Positions 14,361-24,244 of a stretch of 64,000 bases of DNA are shown here, piece after piece (position 1 is the stretch's first letter; the number at the start of each line of letters is the position of its first letter). Source of the DNA: Candidatus Freyrarchaeum guaymasense (GTDB lineage Archaea > Asgardarchaeota > Jordarchaeia > Jordarchaeales > Freyrarchaeaceae); assembly GCA_030587405.1 (NCBI GenBank), contig JAUQZD010000050.1, positions 62,001-126,000 of the forward strand, read 5' to 3'. Made by a program: the position numbers and the translations under genes. A model generated the notes under the pieces. It worked only from the letters and a program-made list of their open reading frames with translations. It was not told the DNA's origin and searched no databases.

Positions 14361-15614
14361 ATGGTTAAACCGCGACTCCCACGGGATATATGTGTTGTAT
14401 GTAAGGGTTCAAGGTTGCTATGTGGTAAGCCTCGTTGCCCGATCCTCGTGAAAGTGGCATCCTTCATGCCGGTTAAAAAGGTCACTTTAAAGCGGGAGTT
14501 TTTCGGCTCATCACCTCCATCCTTTTTCGTGGGGCATTACGGTTATCCAATGGTTTCGGCGGGACCCATGGTTCCACCGATTACTGGGAGAAACGTCGAG
14601 GTTTTTGACAAGGTTGAAGACTGGTTTGGTAAGAGTATAGATGAGATTCTAAGGTATAGGAGTGTTCTTATAAGGGCTTCCGTTAAAGTTGACGTAAAGG
14701 GAGAACGGGGTGGTGGGAGGATTCTTTCAGAGGCACGGGAGGCGGCTATGAGTGCTAGGCCTGTCGATGTCGAGGTTTCACTGGAGAGAACGCCTCGTTT
14801 TAAGGTGGAGTTTGACAGCCACTCGCAGCCTATGGGTCCCATGGCACCCTTAAGGGAGTTTAAGATTGCCGAGGAGCCGCTGGTTCCACGGCAAGTCGAC
14901 AAGGCCATTTATGATGAGGATCTTAAAGCGGAAGAGGCGATAGCTTACCTGTACTTTGAAGGGATTCCCGTAAGCTATGTTTCACGTTTACTTTCGGCAG
15001 CTTTACTTGGAACTGGTAGAGGTAGGAGGCTTGTTCCAACTAGGTGGGCGATAACCGCTACGGACGACGTTATTTCACGTAGAATAATAGCCAAGGTCAA
15101 GCTTTACCCAGAGATAGATAAGATACTTGTTTTCAGAGAATCATACCTTGACAATCACTTCCTAATAGTTATGGTGCCCCATTCCTGGGGGTTTGAACAG
15201 CTTGAGGCATGGTACCCTGGCACGGCTTGGCTTATGAGAGATGCCGCACCTGTCGTCGTTGGGGATTATGAGGATCACAGGGGCCGTAAGAGGTATGCAA
15301 GTAACGTCGCCGGAGCATACTATGCGGCACGATTAGCTGTAGCAGAGTATCTGGCTAGGGTTAGAAGGCAGGCTTTAACCATCGTTTTTCGTGAGGTTAG
15401 GCCAGGCTACATCATGCCCTTAGGGGTTTGGGTGATAAGGGAAACCGTTAGGAATGCTCTAAGGAGGAAGCCATTCGTTTTCGAAACGTTGAGTGAAGCA
15501 CTTAGCTTCGTTAAGTCGAACCTTAAGGTTGAATGGAAGTATTGGGAGAGTAAGAGCAAACTACTAGACGTCCTTTTAAAGCAGAAAACTCTTAAGGAGT
15601 TTTCTGCTGTTTAG
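14361..15614 (+). CDS. nreA: Archaeal DNA repair protein NreA
   Basis: A 417-residue member of COG1602 (NreA/NreB), linked in haloarchaea to repair of DNA damage and interaction with PCNA. The N-terminal zinc-binding motif CVVCKGSRLLCGKPRCP (about residues 11-27) and family blocks such as SSPPSFFVGHYGYP and SAGPMVPP are present. The C-terminus QKTLKEFSAV resembles a degenerate PCNA-interacting (PIP) box, as reported for family members. Its stop overlaps that of convergent purB by four bases. Confidence 0.9.
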   Translation: MVKPRLPRDICVVCKGSRLLCGKPRCPILVKVASFMPVKKVTLKREFFGSSPPSFFVGHYGYPMVSAGPMVPPITGRNVEVFDKVEDWFGKSIDEILRYRSVLIRASVKVDVKGERGGGRILSEAREAAMSARPVDVEVSLERTPRFKVEFDSHSQPMGPMAPLREFKIAEEPLVPRQVDKAIYDEDLKAEEAIAYLYFEGIPVSYVSRLLSAALLGTGRGRRLVPTRWAITATDDVISRRIIAKVKLYPEIDKILVFRESYLDNHFLIVMVPHSWGFEQLEAWYPGTAWLMRDAAPVVVGDYEDHRGRKRYASNVAGAYYAARLAVAEYLARVRRQALTIVFREVRPGYIMPLGVWVIRETVRNALRRKPFVFETLSEALSFVKSNLKVEWKYWESKSKLLDVLLKQKTLKEFSAV

Positions 15615-16960
15615 CTTCTAAGCTGTTTAGCCAGCTTTTCAACCTGCTCAACCGCTGTACCTATGTAGTTTCGAGGGTTAAGCCATTCGTCGAGCTCCTC
15701 CTCGGTGACCATTTTCCCGAGAACCTCGTGGCTTAAAATCGCCTTTTTAAAGGGTACCTTCTCCCTAACACATTTAACCGCTATCTCCCTAAGTATTTCG
15801 TGTGCCTCCTGCCTTCCCATTCCCTTCCTAACCAAGTTTAGCATTACATTCTCGCTCATCAAGAGGCCGCCGGTCAAGTTCAGGTTTCGCTCTATGTTTT
15901 CATAGTTGAACTCTAGACCCCTAAGTATCTGGATCAGTTGGGTTAGAACGTAGTCCAAAAGGATGAAGGATTCAGGGAGGATTATGCGCTCAGCAGACGA
16001 ATTTGTCAGGTCTCGCTCATGTTCTAGGAGAGCGGCATTCTCTAAGGCGGGGAAAACGTGAGACATTATCACCCTCGAAATGCCGCACACCCTCTCGGAT
16101 TTGTGAGGGTTCCTCTTATGGCTCATCGTTGAGGAGCCAACCTGCTTGGCTCCAAAGGGCTCGAAAACCTCCCCAATCTCCGTCCTTTGGAGGTTCCTAA
16201 TTTCTTTGGCAATCCTGGTTAGGGTTGCAGCTATAAGGGCATTTAAAAGGATCAGTTCTGCATAACCGTCCCGGGGAACTATCTGATTTGCTATTTCCAC
16301 CTCACCTATCCCCAGCTCCTCCATAACCAGCCTTTGAATTTCAAAGCCATCCTTGCCGAAACTGGCCATCGTCCCAACGGCACCGCTCATCTTCCCAACT
16401 ATAACCCTTCTAGCGCATTCCCTGAGACGTTCTATGTGCCTGTTCACCTCACTAGCCCATATGGCGAACTTCATGCCGTAAGTGAAAGGTAAGGCATGCT
16501 GTCCATGGGTACGCCCCACACAAACAGTCTCCTTATGCTCTAGAGCCAAATCTAAGAGAGTGTCCTTCAACTCCTCAAGCCGCCCTTCCACAATAGAGAT
16601 GGCATCTTTAAGGATTAAGGCCCATGCCGTATCAACTATATCGTAGCTCGTAGCTCCCAAGTGAACGTACTTTCCCGCGTCGCCCTCACAAACCTCCGAG
16701 AGAGCCCTAACCATAGCCATCACGTCATGGCTTATCTCCCTCTCGATCTCCTTAACGCGTTCGAGCCGAACGTACTTAACCGAGGCCTTCCGCGAAATTT
16801 CCTCCGCCGCCTCAACGGGAATCCTACCCAGCCTTGCATGAGCTCTTGCAAGCGCAGCCTCAACCTCCAACCACTTCTGAAGCTTACTTTCCTCGGTAAA
16901 TATCTCCTTCATCTCAGGAGTATAATACCTGTATTCACACGGATGAACGCTCAAAGCCAT
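15611..16960 (-). CDS. purB: Adenylosuccinate lyase
   Basis: Cleaves SAICAR and adenylosuccinate in purine synthesis. It has the fumarase/aspartase-superfamily signature GSSTMSHKRNPHKSE (about residue 285), the VGRTHGQHALP histidine region (about 148) and a normal length (~449). The ATG at 16960 (MALSVHPCEYRYY) is taken as start, two codons inside the longest ORF. It converges on nreA with a four-base overlap. No other pur genes are nearby. Confidence 0.94.
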   Translation of the reverse strand: MALSVHPCEYRYYTPEMKEIFTEESKLQKWLEVEAALARAHARLGRIPVEAAEEISRKASVKYVRLERVKEIEREISHDVMAMVRALSEVCEGDAGKYVHLGATSYDIVDTAWALILKDAISIVEGRLEELKDTLLDLALEHKETVCVGRTHGQHALPFTYGMKFAIWASEVNRHIERLRECARRVIVGKMSGAVGTMASFGKDGFEIQRLVMEELGIGEVEIANQIVPRDGYAELILLNALIAATLTRIAKEIRNLQRTEIGEVFEPFGAKQVGSSTMSHKRNPHKSERVCGISRVIMSHVFPALENAALLEHERDLTNSSAERIILPESFILLDYVLTQLIQILRGLEFNYENIERNLNLTGGLLMSENVMLNLVRKGMGRQEAHEILREIAVKCVREKVPFKKAILSHEVLGKMVTEEELDEWLNPRNYIGTAVEQVEKLAKQLRS

Positions 16961-17125
16961 CACCAATACTTCACATCAATCCAGCCATATTAGATTTCAT
17001 TTTAATATGCTAACACCGAAAGGAGTATTACTTTCAGGCAAAATTAATTTTTACTGAAAAATTCCTGTAAAGGATTTAAGTAAGAAAAAGAGAAAAGGTT
17101 CCTTAAGAAAGGCCTTCTATAGAAT

Positions 17126-17401
17126 TTACTTCTTGGCAAGCACTATTTCAATAGTTGAAACGTTGATAGGGTTACCGGTCTCCGTGTTTATCGTCTCAGT
17201 GCCGATTCTGATCTCCTTCGGGTAAACATCGCTCATGAAACGGTTCCTAACTATTTCAGCTACATCCACCGCCCTACTGATAGATCTGCCTCTTGCCTTA
17301 ATAGTAACCTCGTCCTTTCCATTGTGGAATAGGGTAATGCAGGCTAGGACATAGTTCATGACTGGCTTTGAACCTACGTATATGCTGTTTTCTTCGGACA
17401 T
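17126..17401 (-). CDS. albA: Alba-family DNA/RNA-binding protein
   Basis: A 91-residue Alba chromatin protein. It has the N-terminal strand [17 protein letters not shown] with the conserved Lys in SKPVMNYV, the [15 protein letters not shown] helix, and a loop/strand ending [10 protein letters not shown]. The start is ATG 17401 because AGGAGGATG lies just upstream; the ORF opens at 17419. Alba coats double-stranded DNA and RNA and is regulated by acetylation of its Lys in some Crenarchaeota. Confidence 0.95.
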   Translation of the reverse strand: MSEENSIYVGSKPVMNYVLACITLFHNGKDEVTIKARGRSISRAVDVAEIVRNRFMSDVYPKEIRIGTETINTETGNPINVSTIEIVLAKK

Positions 17402-17827
17402 TTTCCATCCTCCTGGCATGTTGAGATTAGCTTCTTTGGTGGTTTGGTTGTTGGATATAATTCTATTGTAAATAAAAAGTTTTCGGGTGGTTTGATCGAA
17501 AAGGTTAATCGTTTAATGGGTTTAAACCTTTAAACATTTAAAAGCGGTTTATAGCTTAAGGGTTTTCAGTAGACTACTTTCAGTAGAATTTTCTTTTTTT
17601 AGGGAGGTTGTTCCGTTAACGTTTCTGCTTTGAATTCTAAAGGGGGAGGGAGGAGTTGAAGATAGGGAACACGTAAAACTCATATTTGAGAGCTATGACG
17701 TTTTTATATTTGATCTAAGGTTGAAGGAGTTAGGAGGGATGATTAAGTTTCTGTGTTTAGTGGAGGTTTTTCTTAAGAGGGTGTTTTAGCTGGGAGTTAA
17801 TGGCTGATTTGGTTTCTGGTGGGGAGT
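17402..17827. other. Gene-free region between divergent alba and the longin-like gene
   Basis: It contains A/T-rich promoter-like runs (TTTAAACCTTTAAACATTTAAA around 17520-17541). A short open frame near 17658-17789 (EDREHVKLIFESYDV...) lacks a start codon, so nothing is annotated. Confidence 0.4.
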
Positions 17828-19837
17828 ATGATCCGGGAATTTTATGTTTTTCAGAGGTCGGGTAGTCCTGTTTTCCATAGGAGTTATGGGGGTGGTGAGG
17901 TTGACGAGGCTCTTCTTTCGGGTTTTCTCGCGGCAGTTTTCTCCTTCGCGAAGGAGATAGGGCATGGCGGGATTCAAACTATGGCTATGGAGGATACCGT
18001 TTTCGTGTATAAGATATCGGGAGATCTTATTTTCGCTGTCGCTGTTGATGTGGGAGACGATGAAGAGGTCGCTAGGGGTTTTCTTGCTCAGGTTGCAGAG
18101 GAATTTTTTAGGGAGTTTGAGGGGGAGATTGGTGGAGAACATGTTAAGCCCCTTCCTTCAGACTTTTTTAACAGCGTTTTGGACTCGCTGGTTAAGGAGT
18201 ATAATTCTCGTTTGATGGTTAAGGAGGTTTTCTCTACTCCCTTTTTGACTGTGGAGGGTGGTGAAGCTGCCTCTTTTGATGTTGAGCTTGCTGGGGTGTT
18301 CTTGTTTTTGGAGGCTACTAGGTCTCAGGGATTGAAGCTGTTGCGGAGGAAGGAAATGCGTATTACTGCTGTAGCTAATTTTCTCTGGCCTTTCTGGATT
18401 GTCCCGTGTGGAGAGGGAGGAAATTTGATTGTAGATGGAATATTTGAGGACCCGATGACTATAGACTTTTTTTCACCTCCAAGTTTTGAGCATATTGAGG
18501 CAAGCCTAGATAAGGAGGGAGATCCTCTCGAAGTTATAGAGAGGATTATGTCGTTTCTTAGGAAAGGAGGGGAGAGGAAATCTTTCTCGATTAACAGCCT
18601 TGTAGGTTATGAGTATGCTGAGGAGCTGGCGTCGTTACTTAGTAGTGCGCGGATGGTTAGGGTTAAGGGTGCGGCTGTTTTGAGGCCGACTTTAAGGAGG
18701 GAGGCGCTTGAAAGGATAAGAGGAGATTTTATGAGAATACTGGAGGATGTAAGGGAGAACGCTGAGAGGCTGAAAAGGCTGAGTGGGGGGGTTGTAGGGG
18801 TTGCAGAGGCGTACTTTGAAATGTTGAAGAGGGAAAGGGAGAACGTTGAGAGGGAGTACTCAGAGAAGCTTGAGAAGGTTAGGAGGGAAGTTGAAGATAA
18901 CAAGGTAAGGCTTGAGGGCGAAAAGTTTCAGAAGGTTAAGGAGCTAAATGCTTGGCTTCATGAAGAAGCAAGGAAGGCATTTTTAGACGTTGAGGAGAAA
19001 ATTGGTTCACTTACTTCATTATTAAATGGATTCTTAAAATTCACGTCTAACATTGGGGGGGAGGCTTGTAAGGAGGTAATGCTGGAGGAAAGTATAGGCC
19101 TTTTAAGGCAGGCTGTGGAACGCATTGATGGACTGAGGAAGTACATGGAGTTATCTCAGAGTATGTTGAGGGATGCTAAGAAGAGAGTGGAGAATGTGCT
19201 GAAGGAGGTGCGGAGAGAGAGGCAACTGATGGAGAAGACGTTTCGGGAATTAATGTTGAAAGAACAGGAGAGGGTAAGTGTCGTGGAGAGGGAAATGAGA
19301 AGGCGCATATTGGAAGTGGAGAGGGTTAAGGAAACGTACCGTAAAAAGCTGAGGACACTTTACGAGTATTTGGAGAGGCTTTTGAAGGTTCAGGAGGAGG
19401 ACGAGGCAAAACTGGTGAAGTTGATGGTTAGGATTTTTGATGTTGAAGAGGTGCAGCCGGTGTACTTGAGCATTTACATTGCTGAGATGGCGGAGGATGG
19501 CAAGTCACGTATAATCGTCATTCCACCTATGGTACTCTCTAGAAGAGGTGAGCCTAAGCCTAGTTTGGGTTTAAAGAGGGGGGCATTACCGATTAACATT
19601 ACGCCGGTAGCCAGCTTTTTAAAGGAACGGTTCGAAGAACACCTGAAAAATCCGGAGTTCGCTAAGGGCATAAGAGATATTTTGGATATGATGAACATTT
19701 TGAGTCAGAAAGAGGTGGAGTTAAAGCTATATGATGGGCTGAGCTTCCTCTTAAAGAACAATTATATTTCAAAGAAGGATTTTTCCAGTGTTAAAGCTAA
19801 TGCTATAGAGCTTTTTAGCGAGATGAAAAGGGCTTAA
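17828..19837 (+). CDS. Longin-like domain fused to a long coiled coil, unknown
   Basis: About 669 residues from ATG 17828 (SD GGTGGGGAG; the frame opens at GTG 17819). Residues ~1-105 form a longin-like alpha/beta domain, paralogous to that at 8701-9351. A middle region (~110-240, AGVFLFLEATRSQGLKLLRR) follows, then a possible winged helix (~250-300). A long charged coiled coil (~305-520) is interrupted at GGVVGVAEAYFEMLKRE and NIGGEACKEV. A C-terminal alpha/beta part (~530-669) contains SIYIAEMAEDGKSRIIVIPP. No family is recognised for the whole. A scaffold or tether working with small GTPases would fit the longin part, but that is inference. Confidence 0.8.
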   Translation: MIREFYVFQRSGSPVFHRSYGGGEVDEALLSGFLAAVFSFAKEIGHGGIQTMAMEDTVFVYKISGDLIFAVAVDVGDDEEVARGFLAQVAEEFFREFEGEIGGEHVKPLPSDFFNSVLDSLVKEYNSRLMVKEVFSTPFLTVEGGEAASFDVELAGVFLFLEATRSQGLKLLRRKEMRITAVANFLWPFWIVPCGEGGNLIVDGIFEDPMTIDFFSPPSFEHIEASLDKEGDPLEVIERIMSFLRKGGERKSFSINSLVGYEYAEELASLLSSARMVRVKGAAVLRPTLRREALERIRGDFMRILEDVRENAERLKRLSGGVVGVAEAYFEMLKRERENVEREYSEKLEKVRREVEDNKVRLEGEKFQKVKELNAWLHEEARKAFLDVEEKIGSLTSLLNGFLKFTSNIGGEACKEVMLEESIGLLRQAVERIDGLRKYMELSQSMLRDAKKRVENVLKEVRRERQLMEKTFRELMLKEQERVSVVEREMRRRILEVERVKETYRKKLRTLYEYLERLLKVQEEDEAKLVKLMVRIFDVEEVQPVYLSIYIAEMAEDGKSRIIVIPPMVLSRRGEPKPSLGLKRGALPINITPVASFLKERFEEHLKNPEFAKGIRDILDMMNILSQKEVELKLYDGLSFLLKNNYISKKDFSSVKANAIELFSEMKRA

Positions 19838-20952
19838 CTACTGATTTTTATTATTTCATATGTTGTCGTCCTCTGCGCTGGAATCCGCCCGCAATCCCTT
19901 ATCACTCTCTCTATTTCGGATGGGGGGAGAAACTCGCCGCTCGTTGAGCCGGCGATCCTTGAAATGTTCTCTTCCATTAACGTTCCGCCAAAGTCGTTGG
20001 CACCCGCATTTAAGCAGAACTGGGCGAACTTAACTCCGAGCTTGACCCATGACACTTGTATGTTCCTTATTAGTCCGCCAAGCATAAGCCTAGAAACCGC
20101 ATAAACTTTAACGTCGTCCATTCCCGTTGCACCGGGACGTGTTAAACCCATCCTGTATAGTGGGGTTTTTTCGTGGACGAAGCTTAATGGTACAAACTCG
20201 GTGAAGCCGCCAGTCTCCATCTGAATCCTTCTAAGTATATCTATGTGAATTGCTCTGTCCCTTTCGCTTTCGACATGTCCATACATCATAGTGCTGGAGG
20301 TTGGTATCCCGAGTTTATGAGCTTCTTTGATGATCTGCACCCACTCTGCGGTCTTCACCTTGTCGGGACAAATAATCCTTCTAACTTCGTCTACTAAGAT
20401 CTCTGCGGCGGTTCCGGGCATAGAATTTAACCCTTCCTCTTTAAGAGCACGCAGAACTTCCCTTACAGACATGTTAGAGTTAACCGATATGTGCTTAACT
20501 TCCATAGGGCTGAAAGCGTGAATATGTATCTCAGGGGAAACCTCCCTGACAGACCTTAATATTTCCATGTAGGTTTCTAAGTCAGCGTAGGGATGCAGAC
20601 CTCCCTGGATGCAGACCTCCGTTGCCCCGGCCTTGACTGCTTCTGCCACCTTTCTCTTTAACTCGTCTTTGGAAATCATGTAGCCTTCAGGAGACCTCAT
20701 TGGCCTGCTGAAAGCGCAAAACAAGCATTTGTTAACGCATATATTTGTAAAATTTATGTTTCTATTGATGACATAGGTTACTATGTCTCCAACTATGCGT
20801 CTTCTTAGCTCGTCAGCGACGCAGATCAGTGCGAGAAACTCTCTTCCTTTTACCTTAAATAGTTTCTCGGCTTCATTGACCGTGGGGGGGTGCCCGTCAA
20901 GGGCACGGTCAAGTACATACGCCACCTCGCCGTCAACGGAGTCCAGTATCAA
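19834..20952 (-). CDS. cofH: FO synthase subunit 2 (CofH), F420 biosynthesis
   Basis: A radical-SAM enzyme that joins the tyrosine-derived 4-hydroxybenzyl radical to 5-amino-6-ribitylaminouracil, first half of the deazaflavin FO pathway. Cluster Cys are C72, C76 and C79 in NICVNKCLFCAF. CIQGGLHP and GTAAEILVDEVR are family blocks. Its start overlaps the end of cofG by four bases, which fits translational coupling. It converges on the longin-like gene with a four-base overlap at its 3' end. Confidence 0.95.
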   Translation of the reverse strand: MILDSVDGEVAYVLDRALDGHPPTVNEAEKLFKVKGREFLALICVADELRRRIVGDIVTYVINRNINFTNICVNKCLFCAFSRPMRSPEGYMISKDELKRKVAEAVKAGATEVCIQGGLHPYADLETYMEILRSVREVSPEIHIHAFSPMEVKHISVNSNMSVREVLRALKEEGLNSMPGTAAEILVDEVRRIICPDKVKTAEWVQIIKEAHKLGIPTSSTMMYGHVESERDRAIHIDILRRIQMETGGFTEFVPLSFVHEKTPLYRMGLTRPGATGMDDVKVYAVSRLMLGGLIRNIQVSWVKLGVKFAQFCLNAGANDFGGTLMEENISRIAGSTSGEFLPPSEIERVIRDCGRIPAQRTTTYEIIKISS

Positions 20953-22043
20953 GAAGTGGACCTCCTAAAACCGTTTTCATCTGAGAGTATTCTGGCAACC
21001 TCAGCCACTTTTTCTGATAGAAAATCGTCCTCTTTAAGATATTTCGGATAAACGGGCAATCTCTCCCTTAAGAACCTACCCATCTCGCTAACAAGACATT
21101 TAACTTCTTCAATTTCAGGCCACGCCTCAGAAGGATTAATGTAATCAGGTGTTATGGGGGAAATTCCGCCTAGATCGTTGGCACCGATGCTGAGCAGGAA
21201 CCCTATGTTTCCCAAGTTAAGGTTTGGTGGAACCTGCACGCTCACATCCCCCGGAAGGATCACCCTAGCTAAAGCAACTACCGTTGAGTAGTAATTTAAG
21301 GTTGGTGGTGGATGGTTCTCCATGGGTGTACCAGGTTTCGGAACGAAATTTTGAATAATAACCTCTTGTATGTGGCCATACTTTTCATGTATCTGCTTTA
21401 TAGCGTAGAGGCTTGCAACAATTTCATCTAAAGTCTCTCCTATCCCGACTAGGATTCCCGTTGTGAACGGAACCTTACACTCCCCCGCGTAAGCTAAAGT
21501 TTTGAGGCGTAGCTCGGGTTTCTTGCCGGGACTGCACGCGTGTGGTCCACCATCCATGCAGAGACGATCACTTACGTTTTCCAGCATTAGCCCCATACTG
21601 GCGTTTACCTCTTTAAGCATTTTAACCTCTTTTTTATGAAGGACGCCGGGGTTGCTGTGGGGGAGAAGCCCGAGCTTTAACGCTTCGGAGCACATATCGT
21701 ACAGGTAATCTAGGGTTGACTCGTAACCTAAACGGTTTAGTTTGTCCCGTATTGAAGGATATTTTTCCTCCGGTCTTTCCCCGAACGTGAAGAGGGCTTC
21801 CGAGCAACCTGCATCCTTTCCCTTCCTCAGTAATAATTTAACCTCCTCAGGGAGAAGAAGCTTTGCATCGTTATCCCATGGGTTCTTTCTGAAGCCGCAG
21901 TAAGCACACCTGTTTCGGCAGAGATTTACGAGAGGGATAAAAACGTTTTTTGAGAAGGTTACGGTTTCACCAAAAAACCTTTCTCTAATTGCATCTGCTA
22001 AACGGTAAAGTCCACTTAGCCACACTACCTCACACTTCCCCAA
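20949..22043 (-). CDS. cofG: FO synthase subunit 1 (CofG), F420 biosynthesis
   Basis: A radical-SAM enzyme completing formation of 7,8-didemethyl-8-hydroxy-5-deazariboflavin (FO). The cluster motif LCRNRCAYCGF (C42, C46, C49) and TFGERPEEKYP, GILVGIGET and FVPKPGTPM blocks are present, and the length is normal. It overlaps cofH by four bases and the upstream pheA by 14 bases, so the three form one operon. F420 then serves as a low-potential hydride carrier. Confidence 0.95.
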   Translation of the reverse strand: MGKCEVVWLSGLYRLADAIRERFFGETVTFSKNVFIPLVNLCRNRCAYCGFRKNPWDNDAKLLLPEEVKLLLRKGKDAGCSEALFTFGERPEEKYPSIRDKLNRLGYESTLDYLYDMCSEALKLGLLPHSNPGVLHKKEVKMLKEVNASMGLMLENVSDRLCMDGGPHACSPGKKPELRLKTLAYAGECKVPFTTGILVGIGETLDEIVASLYAIKQIHEKYGHIQEVIIQNFVPKPGTPMENHPPPTLNYYSTVVALARVILPGDVSVQVPPNLNLGNIGFLLSIGANDLGGISPITPDYINPSEAWPEIEEVKCLVSEMGRFLRERLPVYPKYLKEDDFLSEKVAEVARILSDENGFRRSTS

Positions 22044-23163
22044 CGCTCCCTCGCCTCCTAGCCTTAGGGAAGGAGCCTAAGAGTTTTACGTAGCCTGCCT
22101 TCGCACCTATTCTTTCAATTGCCTCCTTAACTTCCAGCTGATTTACATGTCCTTCTAGGTCTATAAAGAAGATGTAGTCTCCCAGCGTTTTCTTACTGGG
22201 TCTCGACTCGATCCTCGTCAAGTTAATGTTCCGAACCTTAAATTCCTCAAGCACTTCACATAGGGCTCCTGGCCTGTCTTGAAGGAGGAAAATGGCTATT
22301 GAGGTCTTATCGTCGCCCGTAAACGGCATAATATCTGTTCCTATGACTGCGAATCGTGTTTCGTTTGTTTGCTCGTCCTGTATCCCATCTGCGAGGACGA
22401 TTAACCCGTAGAGTTCTGCTGCTGCAGGGCTGCCTATTGCAGCTACGTCATGTGCGTCTTCGACGGCGACACGCTTAACCGCTTCGGCTGTGCTGCTGGT
22501 TTCGTAAAGCCGTGCATGGGGGAGGTTCTTAGATAGGAAACCTCTACATTGTGCTATGGCTTGAGGGTGTGAGTAAACGGCTGTTATTTCATTAAAATCA
22601 ACTTTAGTCTTCGCTATTAAGCTGTGGTTTACAGGGAGGATCACTTCGCCGCATATCTTAACGTTGCTTCTTGCAAGTAGGTCGAGTGTTGTGGTTACAG
22701 AGCCTTCAACCGAGTTCTCAATGGGTAGAACCCCCATGTCTGCATGTCCCTTTTCAACCATCGAAATTATCCCCGAAATGGTCGTTACCGGTATTAACTC
22801 AGCTTCTACCTCGCTAAAGTACGTCCTAGCGGCTTCCTCCGCAAAAGTCCCTCTCGGTCCAAGATACGCAACCTTTAAAAGTTCACCTCTGGCTTCCTTT
22901 TCAATTTCCCACTCCTTCCTGATTACGCTTAGGAATAATTCGTGGGCGAAGTTCCAGTCAACTCCTTTTTCCTTAGCGGCTTTTTCGACGTTATACATTA
23001 CTTCGGCTTTCCTTTGCAGATCCTTCACGCTAAGTTTAAGCTGAGACTTGACTTTGGCTATCTCTTTGATGATTTTGAACCTTTCAGCGAGTATCCCGAT
23101 GAGCTCTCTGTCGAGCTCGTCTACTTTACTTCTGAGTTCTCTCAGAAGTTTTTCATTAGACAT
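22030..23163 (-). CDS. pheA: Chorismate mutase / prephenate dehydratase (P-protein)
   Basis: Bifunctional phenylalanine-pathway enzyme. A short AroQ-type chorismate mutase (about residues 1-90, LRSKVDELDRELIGILAERF), the periplasmic-binding-like prephenate dehydratase domain (VAYLGPRGTFAEEAA; GVLPIENSVEGSV; ending NETRFAVIG) and a C-terminal ACT domain (RPGALCEVLEEFKVRNINLTRIESRPSK) follow in order. ESRP is the usual phenylalanine-binding ACT motif. The start is ATG 23163 (MSNEKLLREL); the longer frame to 23289 has no homology. Fusion of mutase and dehydratase is common in bacteria, less so in archaea. Confidence 0.93.
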   Translation of the reverse strand: MSNEKLLRELRSKVDELDRELIGILAERFKIIKEIAKVKSQLKLSVKDLQRKAEVMYNVEKAAKEKGVDWNFAHELFLSVIRKEWEIEKEARGELLKVAYLGPRGTFAEEAARTYFSEVEAELIPVTTISGIISMVEKGHADMGVLPIENSVEGSVTTTLDLLARSNVKICGEVILPVNHSLIAKTKVDFNEITAVYSHPQAIAQCRGFLSKNLPHARLYETSSTAEAVKRVAVEDAHDVAAIGSPAAAELYGLIVLADGIQDEQTNETRFAVIGTDIMPFTGDDKTSIAIFLLQDRPGALCEVLEEFKVRNINLTRIESRPSKKTLGDYIFFIDLEGHVNQLEVKEAIERIGAKAGYVKLLGSFPKARRRGSVGEV

Positions 23164-23281
23164 TGCCTTCCCCCGTGGAAGCCTCGAACACGAGTTAGGA
23201 GAAAGGTGTGTTTTAAACCTTTCCGAGGAGGAACGCTTGACAAACGGGCGGCAGAAGATGCGGAAGAAGGGAACAGAAAGT

Positions 23282-24067
23282 TTATGCATTTTTCGTTTTT
23301 CTTTCTTTCCCTACATTCTTTGCTGCCTTAATCACCTTAGAGAGATAGCCACCCTTATCTTTCAGGATGGTTTTTTCAATCATTGTCCCCTGAACTATCA
23401 TGTCGGCTCCCGCACTCACCACGTTTACAGCGTCTTCCTCGGTTCTAATTCCGCCGCCAACTATTAATGGAATATCGAGGACATCCGAGACGAGAGAGAT
23501 CATTTCGCTGGGAACGTGTTTGTCCGCACCAGAGCCGGCTTCAAGGTATACTAGTTTGAAGCCCATGTACTGGGCGGCAAGCGCATACGCGGCGGCTACT
23601 GCAGGCTTACTCCGAGGAAGGAGGGCTGCTTCTCCGATGTAACCTGCTGTTCCACCTGGCTCCACTATGAGGTAGGCCATCCCTATCGGCTCTAACCCAT
23701 AGAGTTTAACTGCAAACGAACTTAAAGCTTGGGCTTTCGAGATGAAATAGGGATTCCTTGAGTTGAGGACGCTCATGAAGAAGACCGCGTCGGCATGTTT
23801 AGAAATCCCTGAAACGTTCCCCGGGAAGAGGATTACAGGAAGACCTGTTGCATCCTTTATGTTCTTTACGGTTTCATCCAGTATTCCGAAGGCTGTTGAG
23901 CCACCCACCATTATGGCATCTGTGCCAGCTTCATAAGCGTACTTAGCCATTTGCCCGGCGACTTCAGGTGTCTGTTTAAGGGGGTCAGGATCTATTAAAG
24001 TTAAGTGTACCACCCCGTCCTCAGAGCGAACCTTCAGCAAATAGTTGAAAACGCTACTTTTAGCCAT
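23282..24067 (-). CDS. Geranylgeranylglyceryl phosphate synthase
   Basis: First committed ether-lipid step: links geranylgeranyl diphosphate to sn-glycerol-1-phosphate. The TIM-barrel family motifs are LTLIDPDP (about 24), DAIMVGGSTAFG (about 52), VILFPGN (about 78), YLIVEPGGTAGYIGEA (about 132), YLEAGSGADKHV (about 180) and IVGGGIRTEEDA (about 207). It belongs to the group-II-like archaeal GGGPS form. ATG 24067 with GGGTGGTG upstream is the start. Confidence 0.93.
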   Translation of the reverse strand: MAKSSVFNYLLKVRSEDGVVHLTLIDPDPLKQTPEVAGQMAKYAYEAGTDAIMVGGSTAFGILDETVKNIKDATGLPVILFPGNVSGISKHADAVFFMSVLNSRNPYFISKAQALSSFAVKLYGLEPIGMAYLIVEPGGTAGYIGEAALLPRSKPAVAAAYALAAQYMGFKLVYLEAGSGADKHVPSEMISLVSDVLDIPLIVGGGIRTEEDAVNVVSAGADMIVQGTMIEKTILKDKGGYLSKVIKAAKNVGKERKTKNA

Positions 24068-24244
24068 AAACACCACCCAAAAGCGAGACAGAAAGATAAC
24101 ATAAATAGGTGCCACAAGAGAAATGAAAAGTCAGAAATAAAAAGTCTTTCATTTTTAAGAAAAATAGTTGGCGGAGGAGCTTAAAATGTTTCGAACAGAA
24201 CTCTTACTTTTAGGTGGCAGACGCCCATACTTCAAGCAGTTCAG

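Noticed and set aside
17658..17789. Small open frame upstream of the longin-like gene
   Set aside because: No start codon in frame after the preceding stop, and no SD site.
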